The notes under the pieces: generated by a model
The model's database searches: none
Seen by the model: the letters and a program-made list of their open reading frames with translations, nothing else
Told to the model about the DNA's origin: nothing
Translations under genes and position numbers: made by a program
In this document: piece by piece, positions 8,759 through 16,998 of the stretch
How the letters are laid out: each line of letters begins with the position of its first letter
Position numbering within the stretch: the stretch's first letter is position 1
NCBI GenBank assembly: GCA_032620915.1
Contig: CP136052.1
Coordinates: forward strand, 1,216,501 to 1,280,500
Source: Oscillospiraceae bacterium NTUH-002-81
GTDB lineage: Bacteria > Bacillota > Clostridia > Lachnospirales > Lachnospiraceae
Direction of reading: 5' to 3'
DNA: 64,000 nucleotides

Positions 8759-9049
8759 ATGAACGAAAAAATTACAGCTCACCCCTCAAAAGAAGAACGG
8801 GAGAAAGTCCTGAAGGAGATCCGGCAGCTTGAGAACCGTCAGAAGATTTTGGAGAACAAGCAGCGGAACGAAGAACGCAGGGTTCGCACCCGCCGCCTGA
8901 TTGAGCGCGGAGCAGTTTTGGAGGGGATTTTCCCGCTGGCTCCCGACCTTTCCGGCGCGGAGGTCAAAGCATTTCTGATTGCCCTGTCCCATCTTCCGGG
9001 GGCTGCGGAATTGACTGCAAACCTGCCAAAATCCGGGGACACGCCATAA
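8759..9049 (+). CDS. DUF3847 family protein beside the relaxase
   Basis: This is a 96-residue protein. Residues 10-50 form a highly charged helix likely to be a coiled coil (KEEREKVLKEIRQLENRQ, then RNEERRVRTRRLIERGAVLE). The C-terminal part is EVKAFLIALSHLPG. Proteins of this type (DUF3847, formerly called MobC-like) commonly sit between the sigma-like genes and MobA/L and may assist the relaxosome. AAGAGG precedes the start. The family assignment is from memory of the pattern. Confidence 0.65.
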   Translation: MNEKITAHPSKEEREKVLKEIRQLENRQKILENKQRNEERRVRTRRLIERGAVLEGIFPLAPDLSGAEVKAFLIALSHLPGAAELTANLPKSGDTP

Positions 9050-9051
9050 GT

Positions 9052-9080
9052 CCCTTGTTTACAAGGGCGCACTTATACAC
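9052..9080 (-). other. oriT: Candidate oriT with IncQ/MOBQ-type nic core
   Basis: On the minus strand the sequence TAAGTGCGCCCT (9075 down to 9064) matches the nic core of IncQ (RSF1010-type) origins, where nicking falls between the G and the CCC, here between 9068 and 9067. Directly next to it are arms CCCTTGT and ACAAGGG with a two-base loop (9052-9067). The MobA/L (MOBQ) relaxase gene starts 270 bases downstream. Further stems fill 9090-9340, for example CCCCACA paired with TGTGGGG near 9174-9209. Confidence 0.7.
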
Positions 9081-9357
9081 CGTTGCCGGTGCTGTGCGCG
9101 CGTCGTCGCAAAGTCCGCTCTGTTTCGTTCCCGCCTTGCGGCGAAAACTGCACACGCTCCCTTGCTCCTCCTTTCCCCACAAAAACCGCTCCGCTGGGTT
9201 TCTGTGGGGACCCCATATTCGGGCGTTGCGTACTTCGTCCACGATGGGAAGCTACGCTCCCCAAACCCCTTGTGCGCTCTGCGCAGCCAGACACCCGCTT
9301 TGCGTTTGTTCGGCTCCACAGAGCCTGTTATCCCCTCACTGAAAGGAGGTGTTCCCC

Positions 9358-10794
9358 ATAGATTTCTGTCATATCCCCGTCAGTATTATCAAGCGCAGCG
9401 CAGGCCGTTCTGCCGTTGCCGCAGCTGCTTACCGCAGCGGAACCAAGCTGACAAATGAATGGGACGGCATGACCCACGACTACACCCGGAAAGGCGGCAT
9501 TGTCCATGCGGAGATCATGCTGCCTGCCCACGCCCCGCCGGAATTTGCAGACCGTTCTATCCTCTGGAACAGCGTGGAGCAAATCGAGAAAGCAAGGGAC
9601 AGCCAGCTTGCCCGCGAGATCGAAGCAGCCCTGCCCCGTGAACTATCCGGCGAACAACAGCTTGCCCTTGTGCGTGCCTATGTGAAGGACAACTTTGTAG
9701 ACAAAGGAATGTGCGCCGACTTTGCCATCCATGACAAGGGAACCGGCAACCCTCATGTCCATATCATGCTGACGCTCCGGCCTCTGAAAGAAAATGGACA
9801 GTGGGGCGCAAAGTGCCGCAAGGCATACGATCTGGACGAGAACGGACAGCGTATCCCGGGTGGGAAAGGCGGCTGGAAAAATCATCGGGAGGATACGACC
9901 GACTGGAACGATAAAGGAAATGTGGAGATTTGGCGGGCGGCATGGGCGGCTTATACCAACCGTGCATTGGAGGCCGCCGGTCAGCCCGCCCTGGTAGACC
10001 ACCGCAGTTACAAGCGGCAGGGCATTGATAAGATTCCCTCTGTCCATCTGGGGCCAGCCGCCAGCCAAATGGAAAAGCGCGGCATCCGCACCGACAAGGG
10101 CGAAGTAAACCGGCAGATCGCCGCCGACAACAAGCTGCTGAAAGAAATCAAAGCCCGCATTACCCGTCTTTATTGCTGGTCGAAAGCCGAAGCGGAAAAA
10201 CCACAAACACAGCAAAGCAGCTTGACCGCCTTGTGGGAGGCCCAGCAGCAGTTGGACGCTCCCCGCACCCGTACCGGAAAAATCCGGGCTTTGCAGGAAA
10301 GCGCTGCACTATTCAGCTTTTTGCAGGCAAACGGCATCCAGTCTATGCAGCAGCTTCATGAAAAAATCGCTGATATGAACAGTCATTACTATGACTTGCG
10401 TGGAAAGATCGTCAAGGCCGAGCGCCGGATCACTACCCTTACCGAGCGCGGGGAGATGTGGGAACAGTACAACCAGTACAAGTCCATCCACAAGCAGCTT
10501 GCCAAAGTAAAGCCGGAAAAACGGGAACAGTTTGAACAGCGCTACAGCCGGGAACTGATTCTGTATGACGCAGCGGCCCGGTATCTGAAAGAACTGAAAG
10601 ACAGCGGCGAGGCAATCACCCCAAAGGCATGGCAGCGGGAAATCGACCAGCTGGCCGCTGGAAAGCAGACGGACACGCTTGCCATGAAATCCATGCGGAA
10701 GGATTTGAAAGCAGTGGAACGGCTCCGCAAAACCGCCGAGCAGCTGTCCAGACAGGAACGGGACAAGTCTCACGACCGGGAGCCGGAGCGGTAA
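9358..10794 (+). CDS. mobA: MobA/MobL (MOBQ) relaxase
   Basis: This is the DNA-nicking transesterase that starts conjugative transfer. The N-terminal relaxase domain shows the presumed catalytic Tyr in AAAYRSG, a conserved FAIHD and the metal-binding NPHVHIM (HxH). The C-terminal third is a charged coiled coil ending in RQERDKSHDREPER. The start is odd. A GTG at 9349 touches the ribosome binding site AAAGGAG with no spacing, whereas the codon with ideal spacing, just before the conserved IDFCHIP, is ATA at 9358. It pairs with the oriT-like site just upstream. A non-replicative mobilizable element is inferred. Confidence 0.88.
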   Translation: MDFCHIPVSIIKRSAGRSAVAAAAYRSGTKLTNEWDGMTHDYTRKGGIVHAEIMLPAHAPPEFADRSILWNSVEQIEKARDSQLAREIEAALPRELSGEQQLALVRAYVKDNFVDKGMCADFAIHDKGTGNPHVHIMLTLRPLKENGQWGAKCRKAYDLDENGQRIPGGKGGWKNHREDTTDWNDKGNVEIWRAAWAAYTNRALEAAGQPALVDHRSYKRQGIDKIPSVHLGPAASQMEKRGIRTDKGEVNRQIAADNKLLKEIKARITRLYCWSKAEAEKPQTQQSSLTALWEAQQQLDAPRTRTGKIRALQESAALFSFLQANGIQSMQQLHEKIADMNSHYYDLRGKIVKAERRITTLTERGEMWEQYNQYKSIHKQLAKVKPEKREQFEQRYSRELILYDAAARYLKELKDSGEAITPKAWQREIDQLAAGKQTDTLAMKSMRKDLKAVERLRKTAEQLSRQERDKSHDREPER

Positions 10795-10835
10795 GGGCTA
10801 CCGCGTTTCACGACATGCTTTTGCACACAGAAAAA

Positions 10836-10863
10836 CCGCCGTACAGGTTTCCCCATACGGCGG
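10836..10863. terminator. Bidirectional hairpin between relaxase and toxin genes
   Basis: CCGCCGTA and TACGGCGG pair perfectly around a 12-base loop. The stem lies between the converging relaxase and toxin genes, and AAAAA precedes it, which serves as a T-run on the minus strand. Confidence 0.65.
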
Positions 10864-10871
10864 CAGACTGT

Positions 10872-11162
10872 TTATTTGCCGAACAAGTCGCTGTGTGTGC
10901 CGGTGCGGGCCAGCGTCAGCACCAGAACATCATCTTCTATGCGGTAGACAAGCAGCCAGTCCGGGAGAATGTGACATTCCCGATGGCCTGCCCAATCGCC
11001 GGACAGGTCATGGTCACGGTTCTTATCCGGCAGCGGTTCGCCCATTGCCAGCAACGCTACGACCTGCTCCAGCACCTCGATCTTCAAGCCACGCTTGATG
11101 GCTCGTTTGTAGTCTTTTTTGAAACTGGTCGTGTACTTGACGGTATATTTGGTTTCTTTCAT
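10872..11162 (-). CDS. RelE/YafQ-type mRNA interferase toxin
   Basis: This 96-residue basic protein of the RelE/ParE superfamily contains FKKDYKRAIKRG, LSGDWAGHRECHILPDWLLVYRI and a C-terminal LTLARTGTHSDLFGK. This matches the YafQ branch, which cuts mRNA on the ribosome; the His residues in HREC-H and the C-terminal TGTHSDLF are typical. Its start overlaps the stop of the antitoxin by four bases, so they are translated together from the antitoxin promoter. It probably stabilises the mobile element. Confidence 0.87.
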   Translation of the reverse strand: MKETKYTVKYTTSFKKDYKRAIKRGLKIEVLEQVVALLAMGEPLPDKNRDHDLSGDWAGHRECHILPDWLLVYRIEDDVLVLTLARTGTHSDLFGK

Positions 11163-11437
11163 CTTTTCAGGTCAGCAAACAACTCGTCAAGGTCATTGTA
11201 GCCCTTTACAGACGGGTCTTTTGCAATCCTTTCCGCTTCCAGCATGGCAGCAACCGTTTCTTTGTTCGGCTGTTCCAGCCTTACTTCAAAGGGAATGCCG
11301 CCTTCACGAAGCGACTGGCGCACAAAGATGTTAAACGCCGTAGTCAGGTTCATGCCAAGTTCAGTAAACAGTGCGTCCGCCTGCGCTTTCAAATCTGCGT
11401 CCATGCGGATACTGATGTTTGTGGTATTTCCAGCCAT
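11159..11437 (-). CDS. RelB/DinJ-family antitoxin
   Basis: This 92-residue partner of the YafQ-like toxin has an N-terminal ribbon-helix-helix (NISIRMDADLKAQADALFTELGMNLTTAFNIFVRQSL) and a C-terminal tail ending NDLDELFADLKR that should wrap the toxin. The start at 11437 is chosen because AAAGGGG precedes it on the minus strand; the longer frame upstream has no ribosome binding site. The A/T-rich stretch 11440-11530 probably holds the promoter, autoregulated by the RHH domain. Confidence 0.87.
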   Translation of the reverse strand: MAGNTTNISIRMDADLKAQADALFTELGMNLTTAFNIFVRQSLREGGIPFEVRLEQPNKETVAAMLEAERIAKDPSVKGYNDLDELFADLKR

Positions 11438-11547
11438 ACGATCAACCCCTTTCTGCTGGCAATTATAGTATATGCCATTTGCACGAAAAAAACAATACTT
11501 TGCACGAATATTTAACAATAAATTCATTCAAGGAGGTTACCGGCTTT

Positions 11548-11962
11548 ATGAAAGAAATCATTTATGAAGAACAACAAGACTGAACCTATCCCTGTCATGG
11601 ATTACCGCCAGTATCGCAGAGCGCGGAGGCTGGTGCATGAGTGCTGTAACTACATCGACGGAAACTGTATCGCCCTGGACGATGGGGAGGAATGTGTCTG
11701 TGTCCAGTCTATTTCCTACTCCCTGTTGTGCAGGTGGTTTCGGGCGGCGGTATTACCGCAGGATAAGGAACTGGAAACGGCGCTGTTCCACCGGCTGAAT
11801 GCGAAGAAATGCTCCGTATGTAGGGCGCTGTTTACCCCCGGTTCCAACCGGGCCAAATACTGCCCGGAATGTGCCGCACGCATGAAGCGGATCAACGCCG
11901 CAAAGCGCAAGCGGAAACAACGGGAGAAATGTCACGCTTTAGGGGCTGAAAAACCCTTGTAA
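11548..11962 (+). CDS. Cysteine-rich VLP-type protein, start possibly frameshifted
   Basis: This protein has about 130 residues and resembles the Cys_rich_VLP family of mobile elements. Visible features are ECCNYIDGNCIALDDGEECVCVQ and a second cluster CSVCRALFTPGSNRAKYCPECAARMKR, likely to bind zinc, followed by a basic tail. AAGGAGG supports an ATG at 11548, but that frame ends after 11 codons; the main frame can start at 11564 without its own binding site. Removing one T from TTT at 11561-11563 would join them (MKEIIMKNNKTEPIP). The gene lies between the toxin-antitoxin pair and the replication genes. Confidence 0.7.
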
Positions 11963-12075
11963 ATCAAGGATTTTTTCGAGGGTGTCAAAGGCAGGCTGAT
12001 AGATTTATCCTCTGACCCCTAAAACGGCCTTAAAATGCGTACAGAATCCCAAGAGAAACCCCAAGGAGGAACCCT

Positions 12076-12804
12076 ATGTCAGACAACCGAAAATATTATT
12101 ACCTGAAACTCAAAGAAAACTATTTTGATGATGATTCCATCGTGCTGCTGGAAAGTATGCAGGACGGTGTGCTGTATTCCAACATTCTGCTCAAACTGTA
12201 TCTGAAATCGCTGAAACACGGCGGGCGGCTCCAGCTTGACGAGAATATCCCCTACACGGCGCAGATGATCGCCACCATCACCCGCCAGCAGATCGGCACT
12301 GTGGAGAGGGCCTTGCAAATCTTCCTGAAGCTGGGCCTTGTGGAAGTGCTGGACAGCGGCACATTCTACATGAGCAACATCGAACTTTTAATTGGCCAGT
12401 CCTCTACCGAGGCTGAGCGAAAGCGGGCTGCGAGGCTCCAAAATAAGGCGCTTTCCGCGCCCCGGACAAACGGCGGACATTTGTCCGACATTCGTCCACC
12501 AGAGATAGAGATAGAGAAAGAGATAGAGATAAAGAGAGAGATAGAGAAGGAACGCTCCGCCCACACCTATGGCCGTTACCAGAATGTTTTCCTGACGGAT
12601 GAAGAACTGGCAGACTTGCAGGCCAGCTTTCCTGCTGTATGGGAACAGTACATCGAAAAACTGTCCGAGTACATGGCTTCTACCGGCAAGCGTTATCAGA
12701 GCCATGTAGCGACCATCCGGCGCTGGGCCGGTGAGGACGCGAAGAAAGCAGCCCCGCCCACCCGCAACCGGGATTACAGCGTAAAGGAGGATGAAACCGT
12801 ATGA
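12076..12804 (+). CDS. Phage replisome organizer-like protein
   Basis: This 242-residue protein matches the N-terminal domain of phage replisome organizers (KYYYLKLKENYFDDDSIVLLESMQDGVLYSNILLKLYLKSL), with a winged-helix-like region to about residue 115. A low-complexity charged linker made of repeated EIEKEIE follows (residues about 150-165), then a C-terminal domain. The linker is coded by a GA-rich repeat near 12505-12550. The stop overlaps the start of the DnaC-like gene by four bases, so together they probably form an initiator and helicase-loader pair for element replication. Confidence 0.8.
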   Translation: MSDNRKYYYLKLKENYFDDDSIVLLESMQDGVLYSNILLKLYLKSLKHGGRLQLDENIPYTAQMIATITRQQIGTVERALQIFLKLGLVEVLDSGTFYMSNIELLIGQSSTEAERKRAARLQNKALSAPRTNGGHLSDIRPPEIEIEKEIEIKREIEKERSAHTYGRYQNVFLTDEELADLQASFPAVWEQYIEKLSEYMASTGKRYQSHVATIRRWAGEDAKKAAPPTRNRDYSVKEDETV

Positions 12805-13664
12805 CCCCGATTACCGCAGAAATCCGGGCGCTGATCGACAAGGCAGCCGCCGGTGTGGAACTGGCCGGGGACGAGTACATAGACCCGGCAGACGGCCTCA
12901 TTCACTGTAAGAAGTGCGGCGGCCAGAGGCAGACCGTTGTGCCATGCTTTGGAAAACCAGGCTACTTCATGCCCCGCTGTATCTGCCAGTGCCAGCGGGA
13001 GGCTGAGGAGCAGCGCAAGGCCGCCGAGGAACGGCAGCGCCGCATGGAGCGTATCAAATGCCGAAAGGCACAGGGTTTGCAAGACCGTTATCTGTACGAC
13101 TACACATTTTCCAATGACAACGGCCAAAATCCCCTGATGGACAAGGCCCGCGCCTATGTGGAGAACTGGAAGGAGGCATATAAAAACAACACCGGCCTGC
13201 TGTTGTTCGGGGATGTGGGAACCGGCAAGTCTTTTTTCGCCGGATGTATTGCCAATGCCTTACTTGACCAGGATGTGCCTGTGCTGATGACGAACTTCCC
13301 CACCATCCTGAACCGCCTGACCGGGATGTTTTCCGAGGACAAGGCCGACTTTATCGCCAGCTTTGACGAGTACGACCTGCTTATCATTGACGATCTGGGT
13401 GTAGAGCGCAGTACCGAATATGCTATGGAGCAGATGTTTTTCGTCATCGACAGCCGCTATCGCAGCCGCAGGCCCATGATTATCACAACAAACTTGAAAC
13501 TGTCCGAGCTGAAAAACCCGCCTGATCTGGCCCACGCCCGTATCTATGACCGTATTTTGGAACGGTGTGCGCCGATCCTCTTTGACGGGAAGAATTTCCG
13601 GGAAGAAAATGCCGGTGCTACCCGACAGGCAGCAAAAGACATTGTAAACAGTAAGCACGACTGA
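12801..13664 (+). CDS. DnaC-like helicase loader ATPase
   Basis: This is a 287-residue AAA+ ATPase. The N-terminal part has a Cys cluster (CKKCGGQRQ ... RCICQCQ, residues about 35-65), likely a zinc site. Walker A is GDVGTGKSFF near residue 136 and Walker B is LLIIDDLGVE near 195, followed by ITTNLKLSEL (sensor 1). The layout is that of phage and element DnaC proteins that load a replicative helicase. The gene is translationally coupled to the replisome organizer upstream. Confidence 0.85.
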   Translation: MTPITAEIRALIDKAAAGVELAGDEYIDPADGLIHCKKCGGQRQTVVPCFGKPGYFMPRCICQCQREAEEQRKAAEERQRRMERIKCRKAQGLQDRYLYDYTFSNDNGQNPLMDKARAYVENWKEAYKNNTGLLLFGDVGTGKSFFAGCIANALLDQDVPVLMTNFPTILNRLTGMFSEDKADFIASFDEYDLLIIDDLGVERSTEYAMEQMFFVIDSRYRSRRPMIITTNLKLSELKNPPDLAHARIYDRILERCAPILFDGKNFREENAGATRQAAKDIVNSKHD

Positions 13665-13707
13665 TTTTTTACCGGGCGGCACAGACCCGTTCGGAGAAAG
13701 GAGCGCC

Positions 13708-13902
13708 ATGAACAAAGAACCCCGTACTATGCAGGCGGCAGACGCCGCTACTGTGTCCAGAGCGCCGGAAAACACGCCAGCGATGGTAAAGAAAATCGGC
13801 AAGACAACCTACAAGGTTCATGTCCATTTCAGCAATACCAGCACAGAAACCATGAGCGATAAAATCAAGCGTATGCTCAAAAATGAAATTCAGCAAATGT
13901 GA
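13708..13902 (+). CDS. tnpW: Transposon-encoded protein TnpW
   Basis: This is a 64-residue protein with the TnpW core (KIGKTTYKVHVHFSNTSTETMSDKIKRML) known from Tn4451-type elements. Its biochemical role is not known. AGAAAGGAG precedes the start. In Tn4451-like elements a large serine recombinase usually follows nearby; here only a small gene and then cotH sequence follow. Confidence 0.78.
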   Translation: MNKEPRTMQAADAATVSRAPENTPAMVKKIGKTTYKVHVHFSNTSTETMSDKIKRMLKNEIQQM

Positions 13903-13979
13903 CAGACTGATAAACGAAGCCGCCTTGTGCTAAACTGATGATGGTACGCACCAAAATTTTTGTCAAGGAGGACACGAAA

Positions 13980-14346
13980 ATGCTTTACACAGAAAAAAGA
14001 GAAAACTGAAATCGAGCGCGTCCGCAAAGTGTTCGAGAAACACATCCAACAAATGACCGCTTATGATTTGGTTTGGTCGGACAAGGTCGGCTATGTGTGG
14101 CTGGCAATATCTATCGACCCAGTCTATATTGATACCGGCAACTGGATAGAGTCCGCTGCTGGCCTTTGTTATGAGTGCTTGAATGATATAGCACTGGATG
14201 TTTTTGGAATGACCGGAAACGACCATGACTTCGAGGACGCCGATCCGCTGGAACTGGCCGAGATTAAGCGGCGCTGGAAACCCTATATCGGCCAACTGCC
14301 GAAATATGCGTACCTTTGCGACGAACTGTTAAGCAGGAGCAAATAA
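13980..14346 (+). CDS. Uncharacterised element protein, frameshifted at codon 6
   Basis: AAGGAGG and the start at 13980 give MLYTEK, then a run of six A (13993-13998) shifts the frame. With five A the protein continues EKTEIERVRKVFEKHIQ and runs to 14346, about 121 residues. It is an acidic, probably cytosolic protein with a conserved-looking core DLVWSDKVGYVWLAISID and a C-terminal EIKRRWKPYIGQLPKYAYLCDELL. I do not recognise the family. It is the last mobile-element gene before the cotH remnant. Confidence 0.6.
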
Positions 14347-14356
14347 CCCATCCGCA

Positions 14357-14398
14357 AAAGTGTCAGGAGCTAAAATCTGCTTCTGGCACTTTTTTTTT
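14357..14398 (+). terminator. Rho-independent terminator ending the mobile block
   Basis: AAAGTG-CAG-AGC pairs with GCT-CTG-CACTTT around an 8-base loop, followed by eight T. It closes the 7-14 kb gene block and also marks its right limit, since cotH-like coding sequence begins within 50 bases. Confidence 0.8.
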
Positions 14399-14439
14399 GT
14401 GGCTTTTTTGTGAATTTGATGAAAAAGTCCTTGACAATT

Positions 14440-14883
14440 TGTCTCTGGATATGCGGATCAGTGATTCCTGGAACCTGACGGCATTGTATGCAGATGATCT
14501 GAAAATCCGGGATAAGGTGTCCATTGACCTGTGGCAGCAGCTGATGGCGGAGGAAGATGCCTACGGAACAGAGGCGGCTTTTGGTGCCAACATGGAGTAT
14601 GTGGAGGTGCTGCGGGACGGGGATCACCTGGGTCTGTATGGCCTGTTTGATGACATGGCGCCGGAATTGCTGAATCTGACCAATACGGCGGACTTCTGGA
14701 TTTTTCTGCAGTCCATCGGTGGTGTGGATAATGCTGTCAAAAATATGTACTATGCGGCCCGCTTTGAGAACGGTGCGTACCGGCTTTATTTTGTGCCCTG
14801 GGACATGGATATGAGCTGGGCAGATGGAGACTTTTGCCAGAGAACGGATGCAGGCACTGGATGAATATATCAAAGAACTGTAA
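14440..14883 (+). pseudogene. Truncated cotH-like pseudogene
   Basis: The translation (RISDSWNLTALYADDLKIRDKVSIDLW, then MEYVEVLRDGDHLGLYGL, then FVPWDMDMSW) closely parallels the middle and end of the intact CotH protein downstream. The 5' half is missing, and about 100 residues are deleted between LLNL and TNTADFW. Another stretch is lost after DMDMSW, with a frame change; the original C-terminus (MQALDEYIKEL) ends at 14883. The missing 5' part borders the mobile block, so insertion or deletion linked to that element is likely. Confidence 0.82.
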
Positions 14884-15061
14884 AATTGTGGACGGATAAT
14901 GAGGCAGATGTTCAATAAAATACATATGAAAATAAAATTGTTCATTGATGAAGGGCGGTCAGTTTCTTATAATATAGGATGTCAGGATTGCGGGGGCAAT
15001 CCGCAGGTATGCGAATATTCAGACTTACGATGATAAGATAACGAATGATAGGACAAGATCA

Positions 15062-16717
15062 ATGACAGACAGACGGAAACGGAGATGGCTGTTTGCGGCA
15101 AGTCTGCTGCTTTTGCTTGCACTGACTGCGCTGGCACTGCGAAGACAGCCGAAGATTTACAGCAATGAGGCCCGGGTACTGGACGCGGAGGCGATCAGCG
15201 GGCTTTTGGATACCCGGCAGGAAGCCGGAACTGAAGACGATGAAAAATCAGGGGAGCTTTATCGGAAAGAAGAGAAGCTCCCTTATTGTGCGTATGAGAG
15301 AACCTTTTATGTGCCGGTGCTTTCCGGGAAAATGCCCCGGGCAGCAGATTTTCAGGTAGAATCCACGGGCAGGGAGCAGCAGGTGGTATTTGCGGATTTT
15401 CCGGCGGATGAAGAAGCGCTGGTCCGGGCGGTGAAGGCAGGGGAAGGCTTTTCTCTCTACATTTACGATGATGAGGTATTTCGGAAATATCAGGTGGTAT
15501 TTACCGGAACGCCGGTGCTGGACATTACGTTTTCTGACGAGACGGACGGGGAGTATACCATTGTCCATATCGACATGCACAGCGGGCCGAAGGACAATGG
15601 AAAAGTGGTATCCTCCGAGGCAAAAATGCGGGTGCGGGGCGGTGTCAGCCGGAATTATCCGAAACTGGGCTTCAAGCTGAAACTGTTTGAAGAGGACGCC
15701 CAGGGCAACCGGCAGAAGCGCAACGCCAGTCTTCTGGGGCTGCGCAGGGACAGTAAATGGAATCTGGCAGCGCTTTATGCGGATGATACGAAGATCCGGG
15801 ATAAGGTGGCCATTGATCTGTGGGCGGATATGTCTGCAGATACCATTCCGTTTTCTGAGACGTTCGGTACCCGGATGGAATATGTGGAAGTTATTATGAA
15901 TGGGGAATATATGGGACTGTACGGTCTGATGGAGCCCATTGACGAGAAACAGCTGGGCATTACAGACGGCGGTTCCCAGGGGCTTCATGAGTATTATTAT
16001 AAAAAGGAAGGAGAGGATATCGGTCAGGACAGTGATTTTGTATTCCCGTCCGTGGACGAGCGGGTACCGGAGAAGGAAGAAGGCCTGCCGGACATGATCC
16101 TGGCCGGACTGGAGCTGAAAAACGGCAACGGACATGCGGCACAGAATGCCTGGGCGCCCATCCGGGAATATATGAGGATGGTTCGGGAGGAGACGTTTGC
16201 CGAGGATGCCGGGACTCTTCTTGACCTGGAAAATGTGGCGGACGTGTGGATCTACATCCAGGCTATCATGGGTGTGGATAACCGGGCGAAAAATCTGTAT
16301 TATTGTGCGAAAGTGGTGGATGGCGCCTATAAGATCTATTTTGTTCCCTGGGATATGGATATGACCTGGGGGAATGAGACGGATGAGACGTCACCGACGC
16401 TGCAGAGCTATTACACATATCCGGTGGACAAGATCCTGAGCTGGAGCCCGGGCACACAGCTCATTGAAAGAAATGTGGGAAATATCCGGCAGATCATCAA
16501 GGAACGCTGGGAAGAACTGTACGATGGCGGTGTGCTCTCGCCGGAAGTGCTTACCGGACAGATGAAGCAGCAGAGCAGCTATCTTCTGGACAGCGGCGCC
16601 TTCGCAAGAGATGCTGAGTGTTGGGAGGACAGTCCCCATACCGATGATTTTACCCGGATTACCGATTATGCAGAAAAGCGGCTGCAGGTGCTGGACGAAT
16701 ACATCCGAGGGTTGTAG
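15062..16717 (+). CDS. CotH kinase-family surface protein
   Basis: This is a 551-residue protein with an N-terminal membrane anchor or uncleaved signal (RWLFAASLLLLLALTALAL). The CotH domain spans about residues 160-540 with KMRVRGGVSRNYPKLGFKLKL, KWNLAALYADDTKIRDKVAIDLW, MEYVEVIMNGEYMGLYGL and FVPWDMDMTWGN. CotH of Bacillus is a protein kinase of spore coat proteins; homologues in non-spore contexts are exported, with unknown targets. The intact gene stands directly after a decayed paralogue, showing a former tandem pair. No strong ribosome binding site is seen (AGGACAAG). Spore coat function is possible but not shown. Confidence 0.82.
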   Translation: MTDRRKRRWLFAASLLLLLALTALALRRQPKIYSNEARVLDAEAISGLLDTRQEAGTEDDEKSGELYRKEEKLPYCAYERTFYVPVLSGKMPRAADFQVESTGREQQVVFADFPADEEALVRAVKAGEGFSLYIYDDEVFRKYQVVFTGTPVLDITFSDETDGEYTIVHIDMHSGPKDNGKVVSSEAKMRVRGGVSRNYPKLGFKLKLFEEDAQGNRQKRNASLLGLRRDSKWNLAALYADDTKIRDKVAIDLWADMSADTIPFSETFGTRMEYVEVIMNGEYMGLYGLMEPIDEKQLGITDGGSQGLHEYYYKKEGEDIGQDSDFVFPSVDERVPEKEEGLPDMILAGLELKNGNGHAAQNAWAPIREYMRMVREETFAEDAGTLLDLENVADVWIYIQAIMGVDNRAKNLYYCAKVVDGAYKIYFVPWDMDMTWGNETDETSPTLQSYYTYPVDKILSWSPGTQLIERNVGNIRQIIKERWEELYDGGVLSPEVLTGQMKQQSSYLLDSGAFARDAECWEDSPHTDDFTRITDYAEKRLQVLDEYIRGL

Positions 16718-16730
16718 AATCCATCCGAGA

Positions 16731-16885
16731 CAGTTCAGACGCGCCGTTCGCAGAACCGCGCCTGACGGCACTCTCCGCTGCTTCGCAGCTCATTTCTGCT
16801 CATACGTGGCGCTCATCTCATCCTTTTATACAGACATCTTTTCGTGCAAGCCCGAAAGCTGTCCGCATAAAGGATGGCTGAACTG
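16731..16885. repeat. Intergenic palindrome-ended repeat, copy 1
   Basis: The element starts with CAGTTCAG and ends with CTGAACTG. Internal text such as TTCGCAGAACCGCGCCTGACGG (shortened here to the CGCGCCTG core) and a later GCTCAT...GGCGCTC closely resembles 37756-37930. An inner stem CATCCTTTTAT/ATAAAGGATG precedes the right end. It fills the gap between cotH and the amino-acid transporter and is non-coding. Confidence 0.65.
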
Positions 16886-16896
16886 TTAGGTTGGCA

Positions 16897-16926
16897 TTGA
16901 CACTCTTTTTCTTTCTATGGTATTCT
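16897..16926 (+). promoter_or_regulatory. Sigma-A-type promoter for the amino-acid transporter
   Basis: TTGACA (16897-16902) and TATTCT (16921-16926) are separated by 18 bases, 73 bases before the binding-protein gene. The -35 box lies just after repeat copy 1. Confidence 0.6.
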
Positions 16927-16998
16927 GTCAATACGAGGAACACTTTGCTGTGGCAGAGTGATAGTATACTAGTAAAGCAAAGAGGAGGAACTTGTATT

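Noticed and set aside
9059-9458. Several overlapping open frames on both strands in the gap before the relaxase gene
   Set aside because: The products are low-complexity and basic with no binding sites. The DNA is better explained as an oriT region with stems.
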